A stretch of 64,000 bases of DNA from Maricaulis sp017643475 (GCF_047123815.1 NZ_CP138920.1:3100001-3164000); one strand, 5' to 3'; shown: positions 54,479 through 63,455, counted from the first letter of the stretch. The notes: generated by a model from the letters alone, not told the origin. Program-made: numbers and translations.

Positions 54479-55066
54479 ATGCAACTCCTCGTCTCGCACA
54501 CCTCACCCTATGCCCGAAAATGTCGAGTTCTGGTGCGGGAGCTGGGACTGGAGAGCAAAGTCGAGGAGATTGACGCACATCCGTTCGAGGATAGCGAGAT
54601 CCTGCTCAGGGCTAATCCGCTGGGTCGGGTTCCGTGCCTCATCCGTGACGGCAAGGGCTATCCGGAAAGCACTCTGATCGGCGAAATGCTGCACGAGGAA
54701 GCGGAATATCCCTGGCGTTATGACTGGGAAGACCAGCGCATCGAAGCTTTGGCCAGCGGGCTGCTGGACCTCGCGGTCGGCCGTCGTGTGGAGATGGTCC
54801 GTGACGAGGCAATCTACTCCGACTACTGGATCGGTCGTCGCGAAGCGGGCATCAGCCGGACGCTGGATGTGCTGGAGGCAGAGGCCAATCGCGGACTGGA
54901 GCTGGACACGATGGGCGCGCTGACGATCGCCGTCGCAGTCAGCTATCTGGATTTTCGCTACCCGGAGAGTGATTGGCGGAACGGGCATCCGAAACTGACG
55001 GGGCTCCACGACGCCTGGGCCGCACGCCCCTCCTTCGCGCAGACAAAACCGCCCGCAGACGCTTAG
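54479..55066 (+). CDS. Glutathione S-transferase family protein
   Basis: A 195-residue cytosolic protein with the thioredoxin-like GST N-domain (LLVSHTSPYARKCRVLVREL, ANPLGRVPCLIRDG, then PESTLIGEML as the glutathione-binding ES turn) and an all-helical C-domain. Ser/Tyr near the N-terminus (SPYARK) is the usual catalytic region. It follows sufA by 5 bp, so it is likely co-transcribed with the suf operon. Substrate unknown. Confidence 0.9.
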   Translation: MQLLVSHTSPYARKCRVLVRELGLESKVEEIDAHPFEDSEILLRANPLGRVPCLIRDGKGYPESTLIGEMLHEEAEYPWRYDWEDQRIEALASGLLDLAVGRRVEMVRDEAIYSDYWIGRREAGISRTLDVLEAEANRGLELDTMGALTIAVAVSYLDFRYPESDWRNGHPKLTGLHDAWAARPSFAQTKPPADA

Positions 55067-55080
55067 TCCACGGGCGGTTT
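55046..55080 (+). terminator. Probable terminator of the suf/GST operon
   Basis: AAACCGCCCG (55046-55055) pairs with CGGGCGGTTT (55071-55080) across a 15-nt loop containing the GST stop codon. A TTTTTT run follows 9 bp later. Confidence 0.65.
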
Positions 55081-55101
55081 CAATTCGGTTTTTTAGGAGC
55101 A

Positions 55102-56151
55102 TCAGGCCGCGTTGGCGTTGTTTTCCGGCTGGTCCTCGGTCAGGCGGTTTCGGCCTTCCGTCTTGGACCGGTAGAGATTGCTGTCGGCTCGCTCGATGAG
55201 CTCTTCAACGGACTCATTGCCCGTGTAGTTGGCGATGCCCAGCGATACGGTGATATTGCCAAGGTCTTCATTGGTCGATTTGCGAAGGAGTTTCTTGCTT
55301 TCGACTGTTCGTCGTATCTTTTCAGCAACCTGAGCGGCTTCAACCGGAGAGGTTCCCTGCATCACAATGCCAAATTCCTCACCGCCATAACGCGCCACAA
55401 GATGGCTGTCGGCGGAATGACGGGTCAGGCAGCCGGCAACAAAGCGGATGATCTGATCACCGGTCTGGTGACCCCATGTGTCATTGAAGCGCTTGAAGAA
55501 GTCGATATCACAAAGAACTAGGCTCAGCGGCTTCTTGGCCGTGTCTGAATCGCGACGGGCCTTGCGCAGGACCTCGTCGAAACGCTTGCGATTGGCGATG
55601 CCGGTGAGGGCATCGGTCATCGCTTCCTCGCGGACCTTTTCCAGGTTCGAGCGCAGCTGGGTGACCTCGTTGGAGGTTTCCTGCAGGCGCTTTTCGAGAT
55701 CCTGGCTGCGACGCTGCATCTTGGCGGTTGCGGAGACGAGTGATTCAACAAGAACCTTCATGCCGTCATTATCCGGCAGACCCTTGAGTTCAGTGGATGC
55801 ACCTTCCAGGGCCTGGCCGTAAGCAGCGGTATCGCGCTCGGCAGCTTCAAGGCTCTGTTTCACAGCGCCAAGTTCGCGGGACATGGCGCCGCCGCTTTCG
55901 AGGATTGCGTCCTGGATGGCTTTCCACTGGAAATATTGTTCGAAGAGATCAGCGCTGACAGTGTCTGTGAACTCTTCCTCCGATTCGATACGGGCCTTGA
56001 TCGAATTACAGAGCTCAGGATTGCTGTCAGTCGCGAAGGATACCCAGACTGCATAGTTTTCCGGGGTTGGGGGAACATTGAACTGTTCCATGAGGTTCAG
56101 CGCTTTTTGCGCGTGATCCCGTCCCTCATTGCCTAAAAGTCGACCGTTCAC
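55102..56151 (-). CDS. GGDEF-domain diguanylate cyclase
   Basis: Predicted c-di-GMP synthase, 349 residues, soluble. The N-terminal ~130 residues are helical (NLMEQFNVPPTPENYAVWVS), then a coiled coil (about 140-178), then GGDEF. The active-site motif is GGEEF in ARYGGEEFGIV, with Asp of LCDIDFFKRFND as metal ligand, so it should be catalytic. The inhibitory RxxD site normally five residues before GGEEF reads ADSH, so product inhibition is probably lost. I chose GTG 56151 because AAGGAAGGA is 6 bp upstream; a TTG at 56157 touches the ribosome site. Confidence 0.92.
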   Translation of the reverse strand: MNGRLLGNEGRDHAQKALNLMEQFNVPPTPENYAVWVSFATDSNPELCNSIKARIESEEEFTDTVSADLFEQYFQWKAIQDAILESGGAMSRELGAVKQSLEAAERDTAAYGQALEGASTELKGLPDNDGMKVLVESLVSATAKMQRRSQDLEKRLQETSNEVTQLRSNLEKVREEAMTDALTGIANRKRFDEVLRKARRDSDTAKKPLSLVLCDIDFFKRFNDTWGHQTGDQIIRFVAGCLTRHSADSHLVARYGGEEFGIVMQGTSPVEAAQVAEKIRRTVESKKLLRKSTNEDLGNITVSLGIANYTGNESVEELIERADSNLYRSKTEGRNRLTEDQPENNANAA

Positions 56152-56232
56152 CGTCAATCCTTCCTTACTCCAGAGGATGCCCGCACATCACTCATGCGGC
56201 GAAAGCTAGGAGAGAAAGTGTAAGATTGGGTA

Positions 56233-56255
56233 AAAATCGCTCATACGGTATGAGC
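56233..56255 (-). terminator. Probable rhlE terminator (17-bp palindrome with T-run)
   Basis: GCTCATAC-G-GTATGAGC (56239-56255) is a perfect palindrome. On the minus strand it is followed by GATTTTT. It lies about 60 bp past the rhlE stop. The symmetry would also suit an operator for the GGDEF gene. Confidence 0.55.
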
Positions 56256-56316
56256 TTTTCCGCGCGGAAGCACGCAGTCGCAGATTTCATTGGATAAGTT
56301 GCAGGCGCGCAGTGAT

Positions 56317-57675
56317 TTAGCGCATGAAATCCGGAAAATGATCACCGAAACCGACAATCGGGGTGCGATTGCGATCATTGTCGTCGCGACGAGAGCGTTT
56401 ACGCTCTTTCGGTTTGTCCTGCTCCGGGGCCTTTTCGACCTTCTTTTCAGCAGGCTTGCTCGGCTTTTCCTTATTGTCAGCCGTGCTCTTGCGGCTCTTG
56501 GAATTGCGGCGCGGCTTGCGGTCGTCGGCCTCTTCCAGCGCTGCTTCCAGGCCCGGAAGCTCCAGATTCGGAATCTCTTTCTTGGTCAGCTTGGTGACTG
56601 CTGAAAGAGACTTGTCATCTGCCGGGGTGACGATCGTGACCGACTCTCCCTGGCGACCAGCACGACCGGTCCGGCCGATACGGTGGACATAATCATCCGC
56701 GTGGTGCGGGACGTCATAGTTGAACACATGGCTGACATCGGGAATGTCGAGACCGCGTGCAGCAACGTCTGATGCGACCAGGAATTTCAGCTCGCCGGAC
56801 TTGAAGTTCGCCAGCGTGGCCATGCGTTCCGACTGGTCCAGATCGCCGTGGATCGGCGCCGCCGAGAAACCGTGTTTCTGAAGGCTGCGAGCGACGATAT
56901 CCACATCACGCTTGCGGTTCGAGAAGATGATACCATTGCGCACATTCTCGCGATCCATCGACACGCGCAGGGCAGTTCGTTTGGCCTTGGGCGTGGAGGT
57001 TGGAATGCGCACGAGGAATTGTTCGATATTCGCGCTGGTTGTTGCCGGGCGCGCAACTTCGACACGCTCGGGGTCCCTGAGAAAACGGTCAACAAGTGAC
57101 TGGATTTCCTTGGGCATGGTCGCCGAGAAAAACAGGGTCTGTCGGCGCGGCGGGGTCAGCGAGAAGATCTTTTCCAGGTCAGGGATGAATCCCATGTCCA
57201 GCATGCGGTCTGCTTCATCGACGATGAGCATCTGCACGCCGGTCAGCAGGAGTTTCCCGCGCCCGAAATGGTCGAGCAGGCGCCCCGGGGTCGCGATCAG
57301 GACATCGGCGCCCTTGTTCAGGATCTCTTCCTGGGGACCAAAGGCGACACCACCGATCAACAGCGCCATATTGAGTTTCTGGCCAACTGAATAGGTCTCG
57401 AAATTTTCGGCGACCTGGGCTGCCAGTTCGCGCGTCGGCGTGATGATCAGTGAGCGCGGCATGCGAGCCTTGGCCCGGCCACGCGAGAGCTTTTCGATCA
57501 GCGGCAGGGTGAAGGATGCCGTCTTGCCAGTACCGGTCTGGGCAATACCCAGAACGTCCTTGCCCTGAATAGCATGTGGAATGGCGCCGGCCTGGATCGG
57601 GGTCGGCTCGGTGTAACCGGCGGCAGAAACTGCCTCGAGGAGTTTCGGGCTGAGCCCGAGATCGTCGAACGTCAT
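56317..57675 (-). CDS. rhlE: DEAD-box RNA helicase, RhlE type
   Basis: ATP-dependent RNA helicase, 452 residues. Q motif: FDDLGLSPKLLEAVSAAGYTEPTPIQ; Walker A AQTGTGKT; PTRELAAQ; DEAD in IVDEADRMLDMGF; SAT in FFSATMP; motif VI HRIGRTGRAGRQG. The C-terminal ~85 residues are a disordered Lys/Arg/Glu-rich RNA-binding tail. In caulobacteria RhlE joins RNase E in cold-shock degradosomes. ATG 57675 starts the conserved MTFDDLGL; an upstream in-frame extension to 57741 is not conserved-looking. Confidence 0.94.
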   Translation of the reverse strand: MTFDDLGLSPKLLEAVSAAGYTEPTPIQAGAIPHAIQGKDVLGIAQTGTGKTASFTLPLIEKLSRGRAKARMPRSLIITPTRELAAQVAENFETYSVGQKLNMALLIGGVAFGPQEEILNKGADVLIATPGRLLDHFGRGKLLLTGVQMLIVDEADRMLDMGFIPDLEKIFSLTPPRRQTLFFSATMPKEIQSLVDRFLRDPERVEVARPATTSANIEQFLVRIPTSTPKAKRTALRVSMDRENVRNGIIFSNRKRDVDIVARSLQKHGFSAAPIHGDLDQSERMATLANFKSGELKFLVASDVAARGLDIPDVSHVFNYDVPHHADDYVHRIGRTGRAGRQGESVTIVTPADDKSLSAVTKLTKKEIPNLELPGLEAALEEADDRKPRRNSKSRKSTADNKEKPSKPAEKKVEKAPEQDKPKERKRSRRDDNDRNRTPIVGFGDHFPDFMR

Positions 57676-57702
57676 GGCGTCCTTGGTGCTCTTACAACGA
57701 GA

Positions 57703-57728
57703 GTGGCCGCGCCGTAGGGCGCGGCCAC
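57703..57728. promoter_or_regulatory. 11-bp GC hairpin between amidohydrolase and rhlE genes
   Basis: GTGGCCGCGCC-GTAG-GGCGCGGCCAC is a perfect stem with a 4-nt loop. It lies 28 bp before the rhlE start and 58 bp after the amidohydrolase stop on the same strand. Without a U-run it could be a terminator for the latter or a leader structure of rhlE. Confidence 0.5.
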
Positions 57729-57785
57729 GTTTGTGCGGCAAAATACGGACAAGTCGCGCCCTGTCAACGCAACAAGGCTGAAACG

Positions 57786-59057
57786 CTAGCGCCGATAGGC
57801 AAATGGCGTCTCGTCCGTGATATCCATGTAACGGTCACGGAGCATCGTCTGCCGGCTTTCCATGTCCGTTTCCTGGCCATCGATCAGTACGTGTGTTGGT
57901 GCCGACATCACTTCCAGCGGGTCGCCGTCCCACACCACGACATCGCCGGCGTAACCCGAGGCGAGGGCGCCATAACGCGTGTCCACTCCATAGATCTGGG
58001 CCGGAACCAGGGTGATGGCCGCGAAGGCATCATCCCAGGATACACCGTGGGCAACGGCATTGCCGGCATGCTGAGCGAGCAGGCGGGCATTGAAATACCC
58101 ATCCGCGGTTTCCGTCGTATAGGCGACCGTGACACCGGCATCATGCAGGCGCGAAGCGGCCGCGAGGGTGGAGCCGAGACTGTCGAATGAACCCGGGAGG
58201 TTACGGATCGGGTCCATCAGGACCGGAATACCGGCGGCGGCCAGTTCATCGGCCACCATCCACGCTTCCGCACCGCCCTGGATGATCATCCGGACGGGCG
58301 GATGTTCATTGCGGAAACGGATTGCCCGGCGAATGTCTGCGGCGCGATCAACATTGATCACTAACGGCAATTGTCCTCGAACGACGGGGACCAGGGCCGC
58401 GGCATCATATCGATCAAGGGCGTCACCGTGATGATGCGCACTGAAACGTCCCATGAAACCGGCGGCGTCTCCAAAGGCTGCTTCCAGGAAGGTCCATGCC
58501 GCAGAACGTGATCCACCCGCGGTGCCGGCGCCGCTTTGGGAAAGATCTGCATAGACGAAGCTGCCGGTCTCAAAGAGGCTGTCGGCTGCACCGGACATCG
58601 AGACAAGAGCGCCGTGACCGCCAAAGAGGTTGAACCCTGTGGACGGGTAGAGCGCGGCCCGGGTGACACCCTCTATCCGCGTTGACGGAATATGCGTGCC
58701 GGCCGGGTTGAAGCTGTCCGCAACATCCAGGGCGACGGAGTATTCACTGTCACCGGCACCGGCGTCATTGGTCGAGCTTTCCAGCGCCACCTCGATCAGG
58801 CCAAGCTGCGTATAGGGTGCAAAAATGCCCGGGGTGACCCAGCCACCATCCGCATCGATGACTGTTGCGCCGGCCGGGACGGTGACATTTGCACCGACGG
58901 CGAGGATATCGCCATCGCGGATGACAACGGTACCGCCTTCAATAATACCGGCATCGGTATTGGTGACGACACGTCCATTGGTGACCGCATAGGTCTGGGC
59001 CAGGGCAGACGTTGCCGTCAGCGCCGTAACGGCGAGAGCAGAAAGAAGTCGTTTCAT
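57786..59057 (-). CDS. Secreted amidohydrolase-like protein lacking the usual metal-binding HxH
   Basis: A 423-residue protein of the amidohydrolase (imidazolonepropionase-like) superfamily. Signal peptide 1-20 (ends ALA). The family strand-1 motif, normally GxxDxHxH, reads GGWVTPGIFAPYTQLG, so both histidines are lost. The frame LFGGHGALVSMSG, the C-terminal GYAGDVVVWDGDPLEVMS and the fold are kept. It is likely inactive or a partner of the neighbouring, intact enzyme, whose stop overlaps its start by one base. Paired degenerate/intact genes of this kind are common in caulobacteria as far as I recall. Confidence 0.88.
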   Translation of the reverse strand: MKRLLSALAVTALTATSALAQTYAVTNGRVVTNTDAGIIEGGTVVIRDGDILAVGANVTVPAGATVIDADGGWVTPGIFAPYTQLGLIEVALESSTNDAGAGDSEYSVALDVADSFNPAGTHIPSTRIEGVTRAALYPSTGFNLFGGHGALVSMSGAADSLFETGSFVYADLSQSGAGTAGGSRSAAWTFLEAAFGDAAGFMGRFSAHHHGDALDRYDAAALVPVVRGQLPLVINVDRAADIRRAIRFRNEHPPVRMIIQGGAEAWMVADELAAAGIPVLMDPIRNLPGSFDSLGSTLAAASRLHDAGVTVAYTTETADGYFNARLLAQHAGNAVAHGVSWDDAFAAITLVPAQIYGVDTRYGALASGYAGDVVVWDGDPLEVMSAPTHVLIDGQETDMESRQTMLRDRYMDITDETPFAYRR

Positions 59058-60493
59058 TACTGGTCTCCTTCACCAGGCTGGCCGAGCATGAAGTCCCGAA
59101 CCGGTTGGGTGTTTTCCTCGGAGCGGTTATAGGCCATCGCCCCGTCGATCCAGACCTGGTCAGCGCGCGTATAGACGCTGAACGGGTTTCCTGACCAGAG
59201 AACGACATCACCACGCAGGCCCGGCTGCAGGGAACCGGTCTGATCGGCAATGCCCAGCGCTGTTGCCGGGTTATTGGCGACCCAGGTCCAGGCTTCCGCT
59301 TCGGAGATCTCGATGCCGGCACGGCGGCCATCGGCCAGGGCCTTCGCGATTTCCTGGTTCAGGCGCTGGATGCCGCCGGAACTGTCGGAATGGATCATGG
59401 CGCAGGCACCATTGGCATGGGACAGGGCGAGGTTCTCGCGAATGCTGTCATAGGCTTCCATCTTGAAACCACCCCAGTCTGCCCAAACGGCAACACAGGC
59501 GCCGTTTTCGGCCAGGAGATCCGGGATCTTGTAGGCCTCGACCGCGTGGTGGAAGGTCGTGACCTGGTAGTCGAACTCACGGGCCAGATCCATGATCTGA
59601 GCCATCTGGTCGGCGCGATAACAGTGCATCTGCACCAGGACTTCGCCTTCCAGGACACCCATCATCGTGTCCAGTTCCAGATCGCGACGCGGTGGTGAGG
59701 CGTCTTCGCCCGCTTCCGCAGCATCCCAGTATTCCTGCCAGTCATCGCGATAGTCGGAAGCGCGCTGCCACGCTGCGCGATAACCGGCCATGTTGCCCAT
59801 ATCGGTCGCTGGCGAGGAGCCGCGATTGCCATAGACGCGCGATGGATTCTCACCGCAGGCCATTTTCAGCGTGTAGGGCGCGTCAGGGAATTTCATTTCC
59901 TGGACAGTGCGGCCGGAGACATTGCGCAAGGTCACGCCGCGACCACCGAAGAGGTTGGCGGAGCCTGGCAGGACATGCAGCGTGGTGACACCACCCGCGA
60001 GGGCGGCTTCAAATCCAGGATCCTGCGGCCAGACGGAATGCTCAGCCCAGACTTCCGCGGTGACCGGCTGGGTCGCTTCATTGCCGTCGGAATGGGCGCC
60101 AACGCCCGGAGAGGGGTAGACACCAAGGTGCGAGTGGATGTCGATCACACCCGGCGTTACATATCGTCCGGCTGCGTCGATTACGGTTGCGCCATCCGGC
60201 ACATCGAGATCTTGTCCAACCGCGGCGATGCGGCCGTCTTCAATCAGGACATCTCCGTCGTCAACCTGGCCACCCAGACCATCGAAGATCGTGGCGTTCT
60301 GGATCAGTGTCGTGCCGCTGGACATCGGTTGATAGGTGGACGGATACGGATCGAGGTTGATGCGAACAACCTCTCCGTCATCCGCAGTATCTGTCCCGCC
60401 CGAGCCGGAGCTCGCAGATCCGCCATCGCTGCATGCAGCAAGGCAGAACACGGCGGCGAGACCCACCGATGCCTTCAGAAAGTTAGATGTCAT
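59057..60493 (-). CDS. Amidohydrolase, predicted lipoprotein
   Basis: A 478-residue amidohydrolase with a lipoprotein signal (LAAC, Cys21 followed by Ser-Asp). HxH is intact in YVTPGVIDIHSHLGVYPSP, and further ligands are probably the histidines in LVQMHCYRADQ and TTFHHAVEAYK and the Asp in MIHSDSSGG. GLRGDVVLWSGNPFSVYT ends the small domain. Substrate unknown; relatives hydrolyse cyclic amides or dipeptides. It precedes the degenerate paralogue with a 1-bp overlap, so the two are made together, perhaps as a heteromer. Confidence 0.92.
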   Translation of the reverse strand: MTSNFLKASVGLAAVFCLAACSDGGSASSGSGGTDTADDGEVVRINLDPYPSTYQPMSSGTTLIQNATIFDGLGGQVDDGDVLIEDGRIAAVGQDLDVPDGATVIDAAGRYVTPGVIDIHSHLGVYPSPGVGAHSDGNEATQPVTAEVWAEHSVWPQDPGFEAALAGGVTTLHVLPGSANLFGGRGVTLRNVSGRTVQEMKFPDAPYTLKMACGENPSRVYGNRGSSPATDMGNMAGYRAAWQRASDYRDDWQEYWDAAEAGEDASPPRRDLELDTMMGVLEGEVLVQMHCYRADQMAQIMDLAREFDYQVTTFHHAVEAYKIPDLLAENGACVAVWADWGGFKMEAYDSIRENLALSHANGACAMIHSDSSGGIQRLNQEIAKALADGRRAGIEISEAEAWTWVANNPATALGIADQTGSLQPGLRGDVVLWSGNPFSVYTRADQVWIDGAMAYNRSEENTQPVRDFMLGQPGEGDQ

Positions 60494-60748
60494 GATGTAC
60501 CCTCTTGATGTTCCCTGAGTCGCGAGTGCCCGCGCATTGAACGCAATCAGGAGGGGAGCGTCAATTTCAGTTCGCTACCCTTCGCTGAGTTCAGCGAAAT
60601 GTCTTCCGGTCCGCAATGATGCTGTAGCGGTACGGTGCCGTCGTTGCATTCTTAAGCGGGCAGGCGGGATTGCGCCGCGACCAGCCACCCGCGCTGCTTG
60701 TGGTGTTCGTGTCGTAGCTTGTTACGGGCCTGCAGTATCAATGCAGCG

Positions 60749-62764
60749 CTAGATATCCAACCCACTGATTTCCGGCGCGTGTTCCTGGATATATGCGAAG
60801 CGCAATTCCGGCTTCTTGCCCATCAGCGTTTCGACCAGGCCTTCCAGTGTCGGGAGGTTTTCCTCGTCGATCACGACCCGTGCCATGGTGCGCACATTGG
60901 GATCCATCGTGGTCTGTTTCAGCTGTGACGGGGTCATCTCGCCAAGACCCTTGAAGCGTCCGATATCGACCTTGGAACTGCCCTTGAATTCCTCGGCGAT
61001 GATCTGGTCCTTGTGGGCGTCGTCCCTCGCATAAAACGTCGTCGAGCCCTGGGTTACGCGATAGAGCGGCGGTTGCGCCAGGAAGAGGCGGCCGGAATGG
61101 ATCAGCTCCGGCATGGAGCGATAGAAGAAGGTGATCAGCAACGCTGCGATATGAGCTCCATCGACGTCGGCGTCAGTCATGATGACAACACGCTCGTAGC
61201 GCAAATCTTCCAGGTTGAAGCGGCTTCCGCTTAGGCAACCCAGCGCTTGCAGCAGGTCGTTGATTTCCTGGTTGGCGGCAATCTTGTCCGCGGCGGCCGA
61301 GGCCACGTTCAGAATCTTGCCGCGCAGGGGTAGAATGGCCTGGGTCTCGCGATTGCGAGCCTGCTTGGCTGATCCACCAGCCGAGTCGCCCTCGACCAGG
61401 AATAATTCAGTTCCATCCGCATCAGAGCGGGAACAGTCAGCAAGCTTGCCGGGAAGGCGCAGTTTGCGCGATGCCGTCTGGCGTTTGACGGCCTTTTCCT
61501 TGCGGCGGCGGACGCGGTCCTCGGCGCGTTCGATCGCCCATTCGACCAATTTGGTCGCTTCTTTGGGCGAACCGGCGAGCCAGTGATCAAACTGGTCGCG
61601 GACGGCAGTCTCAACCAGCTTGGCTGCTTCGGGAGTAGCCAGGCGTTCCTTGGTCTGGCCCTGGAATTCAGGGTCCCCGATGAAGACAGAGACGAGGGCT
61701 CCTGCGCCACCAAGTACATCCTCGGCGGTTATCAGCGAGGCCTTCTTGGCGTTGGCGTGTTCGGCATAGGCGCGCAGGCCCTTGGTCAACGCCGCGCGCA
61801 ATCCTTGCTCGTGGGAACCGCCCTGCGGGGTCGGGACAGTGTTACAGAAAGACTGGCAGAAACCATCGGCCTCGGCTCCGAAGCCGTTATTGGACCAGGC
61901 GATGGCCCATTCGACCCCCCCCGTGCCGTCGTCGCGCTCAACCTTGCCAACAAAACTCTCTGCAGTGACCAGGGCGCGGCCCTGGACGATTTCTGCGAGG
62001 CGATCCGCCAGACCACCGGGAAAGCAGAGCAGGGCTTCGGCAGGCGTGTCAGTGCCCTCGACGAGTTCCGGTGCACAGCGCCACTGGATCTTTACGCCGC
62101 GGCGCAAAAACGCCTTGGCACGGGCCATGGCATAGACGCGCGATGGCTTGATCTTGAGCTTGTCGCCAAAGATCTCGGTGTCCGGCATGAAGCGGATCTT
62201 GGTACCGCGGCGGTTCGGTGCAGAGCCGACCTTTTCCAGCGGGCCTTGCGGCAGGCCGCGACTATAGGTCTGACGCCACAAGGTTTTTTCACGCGCGACT
62301 TCGACCTCGACGGTCTGCGACAGGGCATTCACGACAGAAATACCCACGCCATGCAGGCCACCGGATGTCTTGTAGGCCTTGTCCGAGAACTTGCCGCCGG
62401 CGTGCAGGACAGTCATCACAACCTCCAAGGCGGACTTGTTCTCGTATTTCGGGTGCGGGTCGACGGGGATGCCCCGGCCATTATCGGTGACGGTAATATA
62501 GCCTTCAGCGTCAATGGCGACCTCGATCCGGTCCGCCCATCCTGCTACAGCCTCGTCCATCGAGTTGTCGAGGATTTCCGCGAACAGATGGTGATAGGCG
62601 CGTTCATCCGTACCGCCGATATACATGCCCGGGCGCCGTCTGACGGCTTCAAGGCCTTCCAGGACCTCGATATGGGCAGCGGAATATCCCGGAGCCGGAG
62701 CGGACTCGGGTTGCGGGGCGGGCGATGAACCAAACAGATCGGTCTGAGAATTTGACGTCGACAT
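60749..62764 (-). CDS. parE: DNA topoisomerase IV subunit B
   Basis: ATPase subunit of topoisomerase IV, which decatenates daughter chromosomes; 671 residues. GHKL ATPase: RRRPGMYIGGT, EILDNSMDEAVAG, VTDNGRGIPVDPHPK and TSGGLHGVGISVVNALS. TOPRIM: LFLVEGDSAGGSAKQARNRE and MTDADVDGAHI. C-terminus RFKGLGEMTPSQLKQTTMDP. DPH(P) after GRGIPV marks ParE-like rather than GyrB of this clade. ATG 62764 is preferred; the longer frame to 62806 overlaps the neighbour and adds unconserved residues. Confidence 0.95.
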   Translation of the reverse strand: MSTSNSQTDLFGSSPAPQPESAPAPGYSAAHIEVLEGLEAVRRRPGMYIGGTDERAYHHLFAEILDNSMDEAVAGWADRIEVAIDAEGYITVTDNGRGIPVDPHPKYENKSALEVVMTVLHAGGKFSDKAYKTSGGLHGVGISVVNALSQTVEVEVAREKTLWRQTYSRGLPQGPLEKVGSAPNRRGTKIRFMPDTEIFGDKLKIKPSRVYAMARAKAFLRRGVKIQWRCAPELVEGTDTPAEALLCFPGGLADRLAEIVQGRALVTAESFVGKVERDDGTGGVEWAIAWSNNGFGAEADGFCQSFCNTVPTPQGGSHEQGLRAALTKGLRAYAEHANAKKASLITAEDVLGGAGALVSVFIGDPEFQGQTKERLATPEAAKLVETAVRDQFDHWLAGSPKEATKLVEWAIERAEDRVRRRKEKAVKRQTASRKLRLPGKLADCSRSDADGTELFLVEGDSAGGSAKQARNRETQAILPLRGKILNVASAAADKIAANQEINDLLQALGCLSGSRFNLEDLRYERVVIMTDADVDGAHIAALLITFFYRSMPELIHSGRLFLAQPPLYRVTQGSTTFYARDDAHKDQIIAEEFKGSSKVDIGRFKGLGEMTPSQLKQTTMDPNVRTMARVVIDEENLPTLEGLVETLMGKKPELRFAYIQEHAPEISGLDI

Positions 62765-62802
62765 GTGCCCAGATTGCACGAGTCGCGCGCCAAAGGGCAA
62801 TT

Positions 62803-63405
62803 TCAAAACAGTCCGAAACGCCGTGACAGCCGTCTTTCGCAGCGGGAAATCTGGTTTTCGTAACGTTGGGCGTCGGCCGCGACCTGATCCGCAGCGCGCA
62901 TCAGCCAGTCGTGGCGACGATAAGTGCCGCGATTATAGCCACCATGTCCCTCGTGATAGGACAGATAGAGCTCCCGGGCCTGATAGGGCTGGATGCCGGA
63001 AAGCTGACGGCTTTTCGCGGAATACCAGCCAACAAAATCCACGGCATCGGAGAAGTCATCGCGGTCCGCACCGCGCCGGCCGGTGTCGCGGCGGTACCAA
63101 TCCCAGGTGTCATCAAGTGCCTGTGCATACCCATAGGCTGATGAGGGCCTCCGCCCGGGGATAATGCCGAGCAGACGGTTGCGCGCCGGTCTTGCGTGGG
63201 CGTTGAAACTGGACTCGCGTTTCAGAATGGCCAGCTGGACGCCGGGCGGGGTGCCCCAACGCTCTTCGGTGCGCTGCAAGGCACGCCACCAGGAGCGATT
63301 GTCCTCAAGGATCAGACAGGCGTCATTGACCTGGTCCGGTGGTGCGTGACCACAGGCGGAAAGGGCAGTCAGTGCCAGAAACGAAACGAGGCTTGCGCGG
63401 ATCAT
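62803..63405 (-). CDS. Lytic-transglycosylase-like lipoprotein
   Basis: A 200-residue predicted lipoprotein: signal MIRASLVSFLALTALSACG with lipobox LSAC, lipid Cys18. The body has an SLT-like region: catalytic Glu in LAILKRESSFNAHARP, then SSAYGYAQALDDTWDWY, the 'GxxQ' part, and FVGWYSAKSRQL. It should cleave peptidoglycan glycan strands at the outer membrane. The ATG is the only possible start (the frame upstream has no ATG, GTG or TTG), yet it lies in the loop of a 15-bp hairpin. It lies 38 bp before parE. Confidence 0.88.
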   Translation of the reverse strand: MIRASLVSFLALTALSACGHAPPDQVNDACLILEDNRSWWRALQRTEERWGTPPGVQLAILKRESSFNAHARPARNRLLGIIPGRRPSSAYGYAQALDDTWDWYRRDTGRRGADRDDFSDAVDFVGWYSAKSRQLSGIQPYQARELYLSYHEGHGGYNRGTYRRHDWLMRAADQVAADAQRYENQISRCERRLSRRFGLF

Positions 63406-63420
63406 CGCGCAAGCCTCGTT
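63385..63420 (-). promoter_or_regulatory. 15-bp perfect hairpin with the start codon in its loop
   Basis: On the minus strand AACGAGGCTTGCGCG pairs perfectly with CGCGCAAGCCTCGTT around the 6-nt loop ATGATC, which is the first two codons of the lipoprotein gene. The ribosome site GAGG is inside the 5' arm. A TCGTTT follows. It is either the terminator of the autotransporter gene or a translational switch. Confidence 0.85.
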
Positions 63421-63455
63421 GAAGCGGGTTAACCGTAAGTTGCCCTGGTGTCGAT

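Noticed and set aside
60494..60748. Short + strand frame (about 71 codons) between parE and the amidohydrolase lipoprotein gene
   Set aside because: No ribosome site or conserved motif; codon use is not gene-like, and the 255-bp gap otherwise shows nothing I can name.
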